Shown piece after piece: positions 22,826-34,099 of a stretch of DNA of 64,000 nucleotides (the first letter of the stretch is position 1; each line of letters starts with the position of its first letter). Made by a program: the position numbers and the translations under genes. A model generated the notes under the pieces. The model ran no database searches, was not told where the DNA came from, and saw only the letters and a program-made list of their open reading frames with translations. Origin of the DNA: Gnetum montanum (lineage: Eukaryota; Streptophyta; Gnetopsida; Gnetales; Gnetaceae). Location: the NCBI GenBank assembly GCA_015680685.1, contig MNCI01035623.1, forward strand, positions 5,532 to 69,531, read 5' to 3'.

Positions 22826-24284
22826 TGAAACACCACAAAATTTTGAGCTTAGTACTTCTCCAACAAGAATCAAGCTAAGTCATGATGCGCCTTAGCAGGA
22901 CTAAAGCTTGAGGGCCCCACAGACAGCTTTAAGCAAAGTCAAACTTAACAAGAAGTAGTTCCCTAGGACCCGTAGACGACCACGGTGACATTTGGTATCA
23001 AACATGGCAACTTCGGAGCTCAAGATACTTAGTTCTCACTAAGTATAAAGTATGCAGCGTATACGCCTAACATACATTCCCAGCATATACACCCAATGTA
23101 TATGCCCAGTGTATATGCCTAGCATACACGCCCAATGTACATGCCTCACATATATGCTCGTCATGTATGACTGACATGTACGCCCAACATGCAATCCCAA
23201 AGATGGCATGGAAACTGCACTTTAGAGCAAGATCCTATACAAAGCATCAACTCACAGGAATAGAGCAATTATCAGGTGTTATCATGGGCTCCAGAAAGAC
23301 GAATCAGCATGTACACCCATCGTATATGCCTAGCATGTACAATGTGTACGCTTGGCGTATACGCCCAGCATGCACAACGTATACCAATCAAAGCTCTCCA
23401 GAATCGTGTCAGATCAAGGCCAACCATGCTGAACATCTATAGGCAGCATTCTTGTGACATCCGAATTCAAATCCGAAGGCCAAATGACTTCTTTTGTTTT
23501 GATCAAGTCTGTACGTCGAGGTCATATGCCCAACATGTATATGCTAGCATACAGTGGTATACACTGGCGTGTAGCACACCGTACACTTGTAAAATTTCAT
23601 TCTTTCGCACTCGGTCAATGTGTCACATGTCACCCAACCTGAGAGTTCAGCACTCCATAGTCAATCATCCCCTCTCAGACCAGAGTCTAATGTCTAAACT
23701 TGTATAAAACCCCCAATTTTTCACTAGACTGGGGTGGGCAATTTTAGAGCAAACGGGAGACAAAAAAAAATAATCAGAGTCACTGATAAACTAGAGAAAA
23801 AACCCTGTACACTGGACCTCAGCCCTGCACACTGAGCATACAGCCTTCACGTTGTGCCTGCAGGTCAAACCAGCATACCATCATCCCTCTGCACCCATCG
23901 GGGCTCTTCATCTACCTTGTGTTAGATCCACAACTGTGTTCAGACTGGTGCATTGTAACTTCTATTCTACAATAATATTTCCACATTTCTTTTGCTAAGA
24001 TTTTTTACAGTTTTTCGTTTAGTATTGTATGCTTATTGTTTACGTTCTTGTACGTATACGCTCTGTTAGATATTAGTTATGTCGTTTACGTATAACCCAG
24101 CGTACAGTATAATGGTGTACGTTCGGGGAAATCCTTGTCTGATCTGCATGTGGACCATTCAAGGTACTCTACCTTCGTTAATTCCAGCTCGCCTTGAAGC
24201 GAAGGTAGGGTCTTTTGTGCTTGTCTAGAAATCTCTTGGTTTCTGTTTCATTCTAGCTAAAGACAGACGATTTCGGACAGTACA
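22826..24284 (+). repeat. 3' LTR of E1 (1459 bp)
   Basis: TGAAACACC at the start, CAGTACA at the end. Complete copy of the LTR truncated at 8094-9212. U3 (23050-23210, 23310-23400) is dense in GTATACGCCCAGCATGTAC-like words. TATA box at 23703-23709. The opening 35 bp are nearly the same as in the E3 LTR (51019), but the bodies are unrelated. The 143-codon frame at 23276 translates this repeat. Confidence 0.9.
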
Positions 24285-25462
24285 GAGATGTCACTTGTCC
24301 ACACCTGAGAGTATTGCATTATTTTGGCAGAGGTTAAGGTAGAGAGCAAAGATGATATTTATCAGAGTCCCTAGTCAGAGTGCTCATGAGGGACTCCTTC
24401 GCATTTTCATCTTTGGTTGGTGTTGTTCTTCAACCTCTCGTAGGAAGGTTGTTTCCATCATAGGATGAGTTGTGTTACATCCATGAAGGGTTTTGACCTG
24501 CCTACAAATGCTTTCAATATGACGAGTTGTGTTATGCACATCATAGAATTTTCACTCTGAACTAACTGAGCTAGTTGAGGCACTCACTTCGTGACATTGT
24601 AGCATTTTCTACCGTTGTGAGCCGTGTCGGTAGGGGCAAAGGCCTTGTTGGCTGCTGGCATTATTGAAGCTATTGGGCATCGTCATTGTCATGCAATGTC
24701 CAAAGTAGGAAGGCCAGTAGCGGCCTTGGCGACATCGGTGTGGAGGAGCTGGCCTCGAAGGCACCAGGGGTTGTTGCGAGTGAAGATGCACTGGAATCCC
24801 TGCCAAGGGCATGCATTCTCAGTCTAGCTATGGGATTAGCTACCACATAGCTAAATGTCATGTGAGTCGAGTTGTTGATAGGGGGCTGGAGAGTAACTCT
24901 AGCTGCGGGAACTAGCCAAGGAACTACCATTAGGGTGATGGGCCATGACGATGGTAGGTTCCAAGAGCCAGTGTAATGCCATATGACATCTCTAGATAGT
25001 CAGCATGATGCCAAGGGTAACGATATCGCATGTGTCTCGGACCGCATTCTCATTGCGTCATGAACTACGTTCTAGAGCTACGATGTCCCACCCACATGTT
25101 AGCATCATGCATGCTCATCTGATGCGTGCTTAGCATAGATGCACATTGGGGATGTGACGTGAATCTAGTTTAAGGTCTTGGTAGACCGTGTGCTGGTTTA
25201 AGGTCCCAGGAAACTGCTATGTTGGTTTAAGATCCCTATAGACTGTACATGTCATTTTAACGTCATAGTGGATGAGCCATGACAATTTTATGTCATGGCG
25301 GACTAGCAGTGCTAGTTTTACATCGTAGAGGATGGTTGTTGCCAGTTTAATGTCGTAGTGGATGCTGCTTAATGCTGCTAGTCTATCGTCATTAGGGATG
25401 CTGCTCGGTGCGATTGCCAGTTTATCGTTGTAGCAGATGGTGCTTGTTGTTGTTGTTGTGCT
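24285..25462 (-). other. 3' UTR of E2
   Basis: Non-coding region after the integrase of E2 (minus strand). From 25440 down to 25150 it carries eight or so degenerate junction repeats, on the minus strand of the form CCACTACGACATTAAACTGG. Below that, 25140-24285, the sequence is unique. Short frames at 24609-24930 on both strands overlap and have no family features. The expected PPT and the U3 start of the LTR are missing because E1 and a deletion intervene. Confidence 0.6.
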
Positions 25463-28211
25463 TCAAACGTAGTACGACTTGAGATACGAGTAATTCACCG
25501 AGTTGGCGAACTCATTGCGCTCCATGTTCGCCAGCTTGAAGGATCCATTTCTGAAGGCTTTGGTAACCATGTAAGGACCTTCCCAGTTGGCTAATAATTT
25601 ACTCACATGCTCACGGACGACTTTGAGGATGAGGTCTCCCTTTTGCACTGGTCATCGATGTGGGTCTGCACGGTGCTTCTGCTGCTACTTTCTTTGGTAG
25701 TGCTCGATGCATCTCAGTGTCTGCGTGTGCTCCTCCTCCACTGAGTTGAGGTCAATGGTTCATGACTCATTATTCTAGGCTTTGCTCATGACATCCACGA
25801 GTATTATCTGGAGTGATGGTACCTACAACTCAAGAGGCAATACAGCTTCAAATCGGTAAACAAGACTGTAAGAGGTTTTACTTATTGCAGTTTTGCACAT
25901 TGTTTGGTAGGCCCATAGGACATAGGGGATTTGCTTATGCCACCACCTCTTACTATTGTTAAGCATCCACTTCAGCAAGTTGATGATGGACTTATTTGTA
26001 GCCTTTGCCTGCCCGTTCGTCTACAAATAATAAGGGGAAGAAAATGATTTCTTAATGCCTAGATTGCTATAGAAGGTTTGGGTTTCCACATAGCTGAACT
26101 GTGGTCCATTGTCGGTTACAATGATTATTGGAAGCCCAAACCTTGTTATGATGTTATCAAGGATGAAATGGAAGATTTGTTGAGACGTCATTTTCCTCAG
26201 GGGAATAGCTTCCATCCACTTGGTAAAATACTTAGTCGCAGTGATAATGAAGTTATGCCCTGTGAAGGACATAGATGTGATAGGCCCTATGATAGATTTT
26301 TGCTAGATCACAGTAGCGTTGTAGGTGTGTAGCTTTGTAGGCATAGACCTCGGTAATTTGATTCACAACTAGTTGTGAATCTCCCCGGATTGATAGGTGT
26401 TGTATGCGTAGTGCTTGGGTAGTTAAGAGGCCTCTGAGTAGCCCCTCATATTTTGCCATGTTGTTGGTGCAAGGGAACGTAAATAGATAAGCAGATGGAT
26501 GCATTTCCCTAGAGGGGAATGTGATTATGGTAGTGGCACTACCTCCTCAAGCGGTTGAGATGCCATTGAAATGTAAGGTGGCTTCAAAATGCAATGGGAT
26601 GATGTTGACATTACTAATGTATTCGTCTAGGAATTTGGGGTCTATGGTTGCCTAGTCGTTGATTAGTGAGGCCGTGAGTTGGGTGGCTATGTCTTGACCC
26701 TTTATCAATGATTGACTTACATAGTGTAAATCGAATTCCACAGTTATTACCTTCCATCGGGCTATCCTGCTACTTTCGTATAAGTTAGTGATAGCCTAGA
26801 GTATATTGCCTTTGAAAATGATGTTGGTTGTACTGCGGAACAGGTAATGCCACCAATTTTTTAGTGTGAACATTAAGGCTAGGCAATTCCTCTCCACTTC
26901 ATTGTATTTTTCCTCATGTACTATTAGCACATGACTCAAATAATACACTAGTATCTCAAAGCCGTCATCTTGTTTCTGACATAGCAATGCCATGATAGAT
27001 GTGTCGGAGATGACGAAGTAGATAAAGAAGGGTTTATCCCTTTGTGGTGGATGCATAGTCAGGAGCTGTGAGAGTTCCTTCTTCAGGTCGTCGAAGGCTT
27101 GTTGACACTGGGTTGTCCATTCAAAGTTAACCCCCTTCTTTAGAAGATGTTGCATGGGGTGTAACTTTTTGGTCAACCTTGCTATAAACCTTCAAATGAA
27201 TTGCACTTTACCTTGCAAACCACATAACTCCTTAAGGTTTGTGGGAGGCACTAGGTTGATGATGGCCTTGAATTTCTCAAGGTCCACCTGTATTCTGACC
27301 TTCGATACTACAAACCCTAACATGCATCCATTTTTCACCCTGAAGACATACCCTAGATCATGTGGGTGATCAGCTGCCTCCTTGGACTTGACTGACTGCT
27401 ATATCATCCACATAGTCGTTTAATGTTTTTAGGATGTAGTCACTGAAAATGTAAGTCATGGCATCATGGTATAGCAGAAGGTCCTCCATGGAGTCATGAA
27501 GGTTGTTGATAGCTAGTGCTCTAGGTTAATGCGAATTTGGTTGTATCTAGAGAAACCATCCATGAAGGATAGCAAAGCATGACCAGCCATGGTGTCGATG
27601 AGTTGATCGATGCTTGGAAGTAGGAAGTTATCTTTGATGACTGCTTTGTTCAAGTCTCGGAAGTCTATACAGATCCATATTTCTCCTATTTTCTTAGAAA
27701 CCACAACGATGTTGGATACCCACTCTGAATAGTCAACCGCGCAGATGAAACTTGCTTGGTATAGCTTGGTGATTTCATCCGTCATGGCTAGTGCAATTTA
27801 TGGCTTAACATTGCGAGCCTTCTGCTTGATTGCCTTCATGCATGGGTCTGGGACGATGTTGTGCTAAATCAGCTATGGATCCAGACCTGACATGTTGCTA
27901 TATGACCATGCAAAGATATCGATGTTGTCTTGCAAAATCTTAGCTACGTTTTTGTGCATTTGTGTGTCTAGGAGGGAGTTGAGGTTCAACATCCTCACCT
28001 CCCCCTTTGACATGGTGATGGGTGTCTCGATGAGAGGGTCCTCGATTACATCCTTAGCATCTAAGTCTAGGGCTTGGACCAGATGCTTGGGCCAATTTGG
28101 GGATGCTTCTAAGGCTACTATAGTCCTAGTTGAGGTCGACCCCAAGTCAATCATGTTAGGGTTCAACTGTCTTGGGAGCTTGTCCTATGGCCCTACTAAT
28201 GTTAAAGGCAT
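25463..28211 (-). pseudogene. pol: pol polyprotein of E2, with internal deletions
   Basis: Minus-strand pol from a Met at 28211 (MPLTLVGP) to a stop at 25463. RT is recognisable (SFMDGFSRYNQIRI, LNDYVDDIAV near 27410) but lacks about 40 nt after TMMP and about 50 nt after DLG. The first RNase H is at 27176-26800. The archaeal-type RNase H (26600-26290) keeps YEGLLRGL and RGDSQLV but has NGIS for DGAS. At about 26285 the sequence jumps from the RNase H motif DLAK to the integrase motif IIGPIT in another frame; the matching segment in E1 is 19415-20030. So about 0.6 kb is gone: the RNase H C-terminus and the integrase HHCC finger. The integrase core has VTDNGPQF. Confidence 0.87.
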
Positions 28212-28379
28212 GGAAAGGTCACGATGGGTTTCATCTCTTGCTTGACTTGCCAACATAAAATGAAAGCATGGTTAAGAGGTGTCTGCTGGCAGAGATTGTG
28301 TGTAATGAAAGTTTGTAAAGTAGCGATGAGATGCATCTTGCAAAGTGTGATAATGTAAAGATTGTGAGTTTGCCAGTTT

Positions 28380-28870
28380 AGTGTCATGGCGGACCGCTAA
28401 GGCATAAGAGTGCAGAACTACTAAAGATGTAACACTACTAATGCAAAGTGTAAAGCTGTGAAACAGTCGATGTGCAAATGCAAAACTGCTAGTTTAATGT
28501 CATTTTAGATTTCCAAATTGCGACATGCAAAATAATAGTATGAAAAATGTGAAACTTTGAGTATGAGAAGTACCAAATCGTTAATGTGAAAATATAAACT
28601 GCAGACATGAAAACATGAAACCGCTAGAAATTACGATGCCGCCAATGTGGAAGAAGATACAAAAAATTCCTATATAAGCATGTGGTATTGTTTGTTTAAC
28701 GTCATTGTAGACTATAAATGTAACAGGTCGAAACTGCTAGTTTCAGGTCTTTTCGGACCGTTAGAGGTGCAACTATACTAGGATTGCTAGTTTAAGGTCT
28801 TTTTGGACCGTTCGTATTGTGATTGCCAAGATTACTAGTTTAAGGTCTTTTTGGACCCTTAATCAAAAAT
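28380..28870. repeat. TTAAACTAGC junction repeats between pol start and antisense gene in E2
   Basis: Plus strand CTAGTTTAAGGTCTTTTTGG recurs at about 28738, 28786 and 28837, with weaker copies back to 28375 (TTTAGTGTCATGGCGGACCG). On the pol strand it reads GGTCC...AAGACCTTAAACTAG. It lies upstream of both the pol Met (28211, minus) and the antisense promoter (29040, plus), so it could affect either. The rest of 28212-28994 is AT-rich, with no gene. Confidence 0.75.
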
Positions 28871-28994
28871 AAATATATTTTTTTTATTTTTGGGAAGGCA
28901 AGTAGCTAGCTTGAAGTGTGTCAAGGCTTTAATGATAATAGTGCTACAATGTCGTGGTGAGCATGCTATGCTGTATGATGTGCTCTGCATTATT

Positions 28995-29048
28995 TAGAGA
29001 GAGAGAGAGAGGCAAGTTTTCCCATCTTATTATTACAGCCATAAATAA
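28995..29048 (+). promoter_or_regulatory. Promoter of the antisense gene in E2
   Basis: CATAAATAAGGGTTAAACCC at 29039-29058 contains the TATA-like box, 151 bp before the ATG at 29199. The antisense gene of E3 has the same block, TATAAATAAGGGTTTACCC, with its box at 62093-62086 and ATG 133 bp downstream. A (GA)n tract (28995-29012) lies just upstream, a common plant core-promoter companion. Conservation between two decayed copies supports function in the ancestor. Confidence 0.65.
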
Positions 29049-29198
29049 GGGTTAAACCCTAGAACTTTTGCCATTTTCACCGTAAGAGTGCAGAGCCCAC
29101 ATTGGAGCACAAGGCTATTTTGGAGCATAAAGCAATTGTGTTAATTGACTAGTAAAGCGAGTTTTTACAGCAAAAGGTGTAAATCTGCAAGTAGGATA

Positions 29199-32100
29199 AT
29201 GGCTTCTAAGACTCATTTGGTGCTTGCAAGGATTGAGAAGGTAAAGAATACCCTGGAGCATGTGCCACAAGGGTGCATTGCGGCATGGAAGAGCACACCG
29301 TTGACCCAGTAGGTTACTATGTCTCCTTTGATTCTTTGTTTTGTGCTTTCTTTTACTTTCTGCGCTTGTTTTGCATCCATTCTTGGCTACCTATGTTTTC
29401 TATGGTCACGTCATTTTAGCCTTGGCATCACCGTTGTTGTTTCGATCGTGGTAGATGCATAAATGCTACATTGTGGTTGCATGCGAGGCTGCTGAAACCG
29501 CCACCGCCCCGATTTCCATAACAATGGGGGTTGGGGCAGTTTAAGCTGCTTGGCCCTATCATGCCATAACGTAAAGCCCTTGGGAGGGCTAGGCCATGTG
29601 TGACATGGCAATGAGACATGCATTTTGTTAGAGCATATTGTCAATTGTTTTGTTGCTACGCTAGGCTCATTCCCATGTTGTTGCTACGCTAGGCTTTCAT
29701 GCCATTGCTACACTATGTACGGGTGGAGGGCTATGCTACGCTATATACATAGATGGCTAGACATTGCTATGTTGCAGGTTTATTGCCTTTAAGTATGATG
29801 GTAACATTCACTAATTGTGTTGTGCAGGGTGGGGCCGAGGCCCAGTCTGATCATTTTGGAAATTAGAGGGGTCTTGGGCCATTTGAGCAGACCTGTGGCC
29901 AATGCCCCTCCTCCCCAGATACGTATGGGAGAGCGAGGGGTCTGGTTCTTGCAATTCCTCCTCAACCACTTCAGTATGATCATTTAGTCTTCCCTAGAGG
30001 AGGAGGAGGCATCCAGTATAACAGAAGTCCTATTGCCAAGGGTAAGTCGGGGCATTCTAAGGTTTTTTACCGATACGGAAATCATGAGCAGGTAGGGAGA
30101 GCGATCAAGCCAACACTCAATAGGGTTAAGGCATTTAGCCTGGATCTGGGACATACCTGAATACAACTACCACCACCATTACAACACATTTTTCCTTGCA
30201 CGTTACATGGCGATGTGCTTTCACAACCCCTAGGGGACTGTCTATTGTGCTGGTGGGTGAGTTTTGTAGCCTTGCTCCGCTGTGCTGTGCAAATCTGGCA
30301 ATATTGGCCTAATGTTAATAGTATGTGTTTGTCACCTGGTTCTTTATCAATGATGATGGGGTCCATGACTGATTGGGTCTGCTAGCTACAACATAGCTAG
30401 CCCTACAAGAGTTCTCTTCTGCTAAGAACCTGCGAGCGGGTGTGATCGGTCAGTGTGGGGGAGAATACCATACCTACCCAAGCATGTTTTATGTTCCCTA
30501 CAACTAGTGTAAGGAGAAGGGTTGGATGGATAAGAAGTGGGAAAAACCCTTCAAACTAGTCATGGTTGAAGAAGCTATGGTTGAACTCCCACTGTTCTCG
30601 TTACCATACAGACTCTGTGGGTCAAAAAATAAGTGTCACATGCTCAAGTGTTTTTGAAATCCTTGTATTTCTTGCATCATTATGCTAAGCACATTTTGCA
30701 AAAAACTGCTGCAGGGGTGAAGGAGCCCTAGGAGGTGATGGTGGTAACCACCGAGGTGCAGGGGGTAAACATCTACTTCAAATACGGCAAAGTAGAAGTG
30801 ACCCAATGCTAGTTAGACTAGGGGGCCTCATACTCCTTGGTCAAGAATGTCCAAAAGGTGGGGCTTATGGATCTGTTTGTGGCCCCAAATCTGAGAGTTC
30901 CTACTGCTAAGATGCTTTCCCTTGTTAACTCCTTCTCTGAGAGGGCCAGCCATTTTCGCACACACGTACAGGGCATGAGGGTGGTCATTGAAATCCATGA
31001 CCAGCTATTTATAGAACTATTTGGTGTTCCTACCGATGGCATCCCTATAGGATTGAAGTGCAAGAAGGAGTTGACACTTCAGAAGAAGGATATCGAAGAG
31101 TGGTTGACTCTTGTTAAGGAGAAAAAAGGGCTCCTCATGGATAAGCTTAAGGATAGCCCTGCCATGGAGATTTACCCTATCTTCTGTGCCTATGTATTCC
31201 CCCAATTGCTTACCCAAGGGAAGGTCCTGGGGCTCAAGTAGGCCTGGATAATGTAGGAGGTTATGGAAGAAGGGGCCCGTTACAACTAGGCCAGCTTCCT
31301 ATGTAAGGGCTTGCAGGTTGAGATTTTGGGACTCCGTGAAAAAAAGGAGTCCCACTCCAACATACACTATGCCTTCTACATAGGCTGTCTAAAGTGCTTC
31401 ATGGAGTTTCTGGTGGTTCAAGAGGATGGAGTCTAGGCCCTACAAAATCACAACTAGATTTCCAAGTCATGGATTCACCAGGTCTTCCAGACCACACAAG
31501 CCTAAGATCCCCCAGAAATAATCAGGGATTCATTCTCTGTAATGACCAAAGGTCTGGTGGCTCATAGCATTCATGGCTAGGATAGCATGGGAGAGACGTC
31601 CCTTACTATAGCCATTAGTGTGATGCAAGGGGAGCATCTCATAGCTGAGATTGTGCCTAAGGAGTTGCGAAGGAAGAGGCCTCCCCTAGCTAGGAAAACA
31701 CTTCACATGGAGGAAGAGGAGGGATGAAGACTATAGCTTAAGCTACAGAGAATGCAACCCCCCATTGGTAAACACTTTCGTGTAATGCTTACTTTGCTAT
31801 TATTTTCTATGCTATGCTACGCTAGGTGGTGTAGTGTAGCGTAGCATATGGTTTGAGCTAATTTATTTTGGACCAACGCAAACATGTTTCTTTGCTAGTA
31901 GAGGAAGAAGAAGAAGAAGAAGAAGGTGATGAAGAAGTGTTGGCCCTTAAGACGAGGGCGACGAATGATGATGTAGGGGCCCTAGTTTTGGAGGAAAGGG
32001 CTCCGATCAAAAATAAGGAAGCTCTTATTTCTAGGGAAGGGGATCTTGTCATTAGGGAGCTTCCTATCAACGAAGAGGCACCTCCCTTGAATAAAAAAGA

Positions 32101-33605
32101 TGCTAGTCTCCTGAAAGGAAAGGAACCAGCGGATGAGGAAGGGGCTCATATAGACTTGGTAGGGCCCTCCACCAAGGCTACCACCATCATCTTACATCAT
32201 CAAGAAGAAAGATCATAGCTGAATGTTGGTGAGTGCAGTGCCTTATTGTAGTCCATTTTGGCCATTGTTGATATGCTTAGTCATGTAACAGGTGCTATTG
32301 TTGATGCCATAGGACCCCCTCCAATTTGTGCAAAGTCATGGGCCAAGATCCCTGACAAGTTTACGTTCGTGCAGGGACTTGTCGATGACATGATCAAACA
32401 CCTTCAGCAGGTGGACCCTAACGCGGGTAAGTAGCAGTATCAAATGCGCTTATTTTGTTACACTAAAAACTTTTGAGTTCGTTGATTTTGCTATGCTAAT
32501 GTGATTGTTACGCTCTTCATGTTGAGGTAGCCTCTCAGCTCAAATGGGACCCGACATGACCTATGAAAGTTGGCACCATGCCTACAGTCTCACCTAACAT
32601 GACTAAGATGCCTCATTGCATGTTTGATGAGGCTTACGAGTGCATTTTGCACTTGGCACGCTCCCTGTGGGAGTATAAGCACGTCAACGAGGACCTGTGA
32701 AAATGGATCCAAAGGGTTGAGAAAAGAGAGGCCAACCTAGTCACTGAGGTGAAGGATCTTAGGTTGAGGAACGAGTTCCTCGTAAACCATAACCCTGATA
32801 TTGAGGACTAGCGCAAGGCTATAGACGACTACGCCAGATTTTGGACTGTTGTGCATCAAAATGTTGAATCCACTCAAGAGATAATCGAATAGCAAATGTA
32901 GATGGACTTGCTAGCCTAGAAGTGTCAAGACATGAAAGATATCAACACCAAGGTTTTTGAATGGGGGAAAACCCAAAGAAACCACAAACATGTGTACAAG
33001 CTAGAGAATGACACCCATTGAAAACTATACAAAGGCACTGCTATGGAGGCATTCATGTATGAAGCATTCATGAATGCCATTGAAAATTTTGAGGCCTATG
33101 GTAAGTTCAAAGAGCAGGTGAGGGTTACAGAATCTCTTAACTTGAAAGTGGACCTTCCTACAGGAGAGACCACAACCACCTCCCTTTCCCTGAAACCTCC
33201 AAGATGGACAATCATGGAAAGGGAGAGAGCCACTACTGTGAATGCTGAACCTAGCAACAGGGGTTGGATGAACATCATGATAGAGGAGGTCTGGAGTCGC
33301 CTCAGGGTTGGTCTAGACTAGATACCCTTTGAGACTGACGCAGGCCACTCTCAAGTTAGTTGCTTTACTGTGTAGATGCTCATGGTATGTTATAGTTTGC
33401 GTTTGTTGCCCTAACTGACTACTTCATTCCTACAATGTAGGCTCCAGATGGGGGTGCGAGGCCCATAGAGGGAGGGAATGAAGAATTGGCAGAAGGAAAT
33501 GCAGGGGAGGATTATGCACAAGCAAATGAAGTAGAGGCAAGCGGTGAGGACAATGCAAACAGAGACAACCCATTACAGCATGGGATTTTTTTTTGGAATT
33601 TTTGA
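29199..33605 (+). pseudogene. Antisense eight-exon gene of E2, most complete copy
   Basis: Plus-strand gene inside a minus-strand element. Exons: 1 29199-29312 (MASKTHLVLARIEKVK), 2 29828-30256, 3 30339-30647, 4 30715-31767, 5 31899-32228, 6 32292-32426, 7 32531-33354, 8 33441-33605. Introns 515, 82, 67, 131, 63, 104 and 86 nt; typical sites include TTG|GTAAAC, GCGG|GTAAGT and CTGCAG. Summed exons give roughly 1100 residues. Conserved blocks: exon 2 LRHLAWIW and YNTFF; exon 3 EFSSAKN and IGQCGGEY; exon 4 VGLMDLFVAP and YPIFCAYVFPQLL; exon 5 poly-Glu; exon 6 WAKIPDKF; exon 7 coiled-coil-like, opening LKWDP; exon 8 acidic tail. Stops and a lost acceptor (CTGG for CTAG, exon 3) make it a pseudogene. 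I recognise no known family; not a retroelement core domain. Confidence 0.78.
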
Positions 33606-33739
33606 AATTTTGAAATGTTGAAATTTTGTAAAAGTTTTGCAAACACTGCCAATAGGTGAAAGTTTTGAATGAAATAAAAAAATTTAGAAAAGAAATTGAT
33701 TTTGCATTAACTTATGTATCATGTAAAGTTTTCATGCTT

Positions 33740-34060
33740 TCATATGCTAGTTTTAGGCCATTTCAGGCTGTTGCTAGTTTTAGGCCGTTTCGGGCCATTG
33801 CTAGTTTTAGGCCATTTCAGGTTGTTGCTAGTTTTAGGCCGTTTCGGGCCATTGCTAGTTTTAGGCCATTTTAGGCCATTGCATAACATATCAGAAGGAT
33901 TATATGTTAACAAAGAGAAAAGCAACAATGCTATTTTTTGGCCATTTTGGGCCATTTCCAAAAGAGATAGTACATTAAAAAAGAAAAAAGCGATGATGCT
34001 AGTTTTAGGCCATTTCGGGCCATAGCATAGCATGCTAGAAAGACGACATGTTAACAAAGA
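33740..34060. repeat. Junction repeats after PRO in E2
   Basis: Seven or so copies of GCTAGTTTTAGGCC-TTTCGGGCCATT on the plus strand (33747-34025), spaced about 29-30 bp in the first part. On the gag strand this is GGCCTAAAACTAGC. Same position and motif as 14060-14270 in E1 and 56690-56900 in E3. They lie just beyond the 3' end of the antisense gene. The 72-, 103- and 130-codon frames here are translations of the repeat. Confidence 0.85.
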
Positions 34061-34099
34061 AAAAAAGCAGAAAATGTACAAGGGATGGCAACTGGGCAG

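Larger units (their letters stand above)
8094..24284 (+). mobile_element. E1: Tat-lineage element with antisense gene
   Basis: Plus-strand element of about 16.2 kb nested in E2. Order: truncated 5' LTR (8094-9212), PBS, repeat-rich leader, gag-PRO in one frame (9824-14059), antisense gene on the minus strand (17281-14629), pol (17412-20860), 37-bp array (20878-21580), 3' UTR, PPT (22811-22825) and 3' LTR (22826-24284). The first 370 bp or so of the 5' LTR are missing. The right flank is 3' UTR sequence of E2. Stops and frameshifts are few compared with E2 and E3, so reading frames are easiest to follow here. Confidence 0.88.

Noticed and set aside
24609-24930. Three overlapping frames on both strands
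   Set aside because: 3' UTR of E2; no family features and no conservation with E1.
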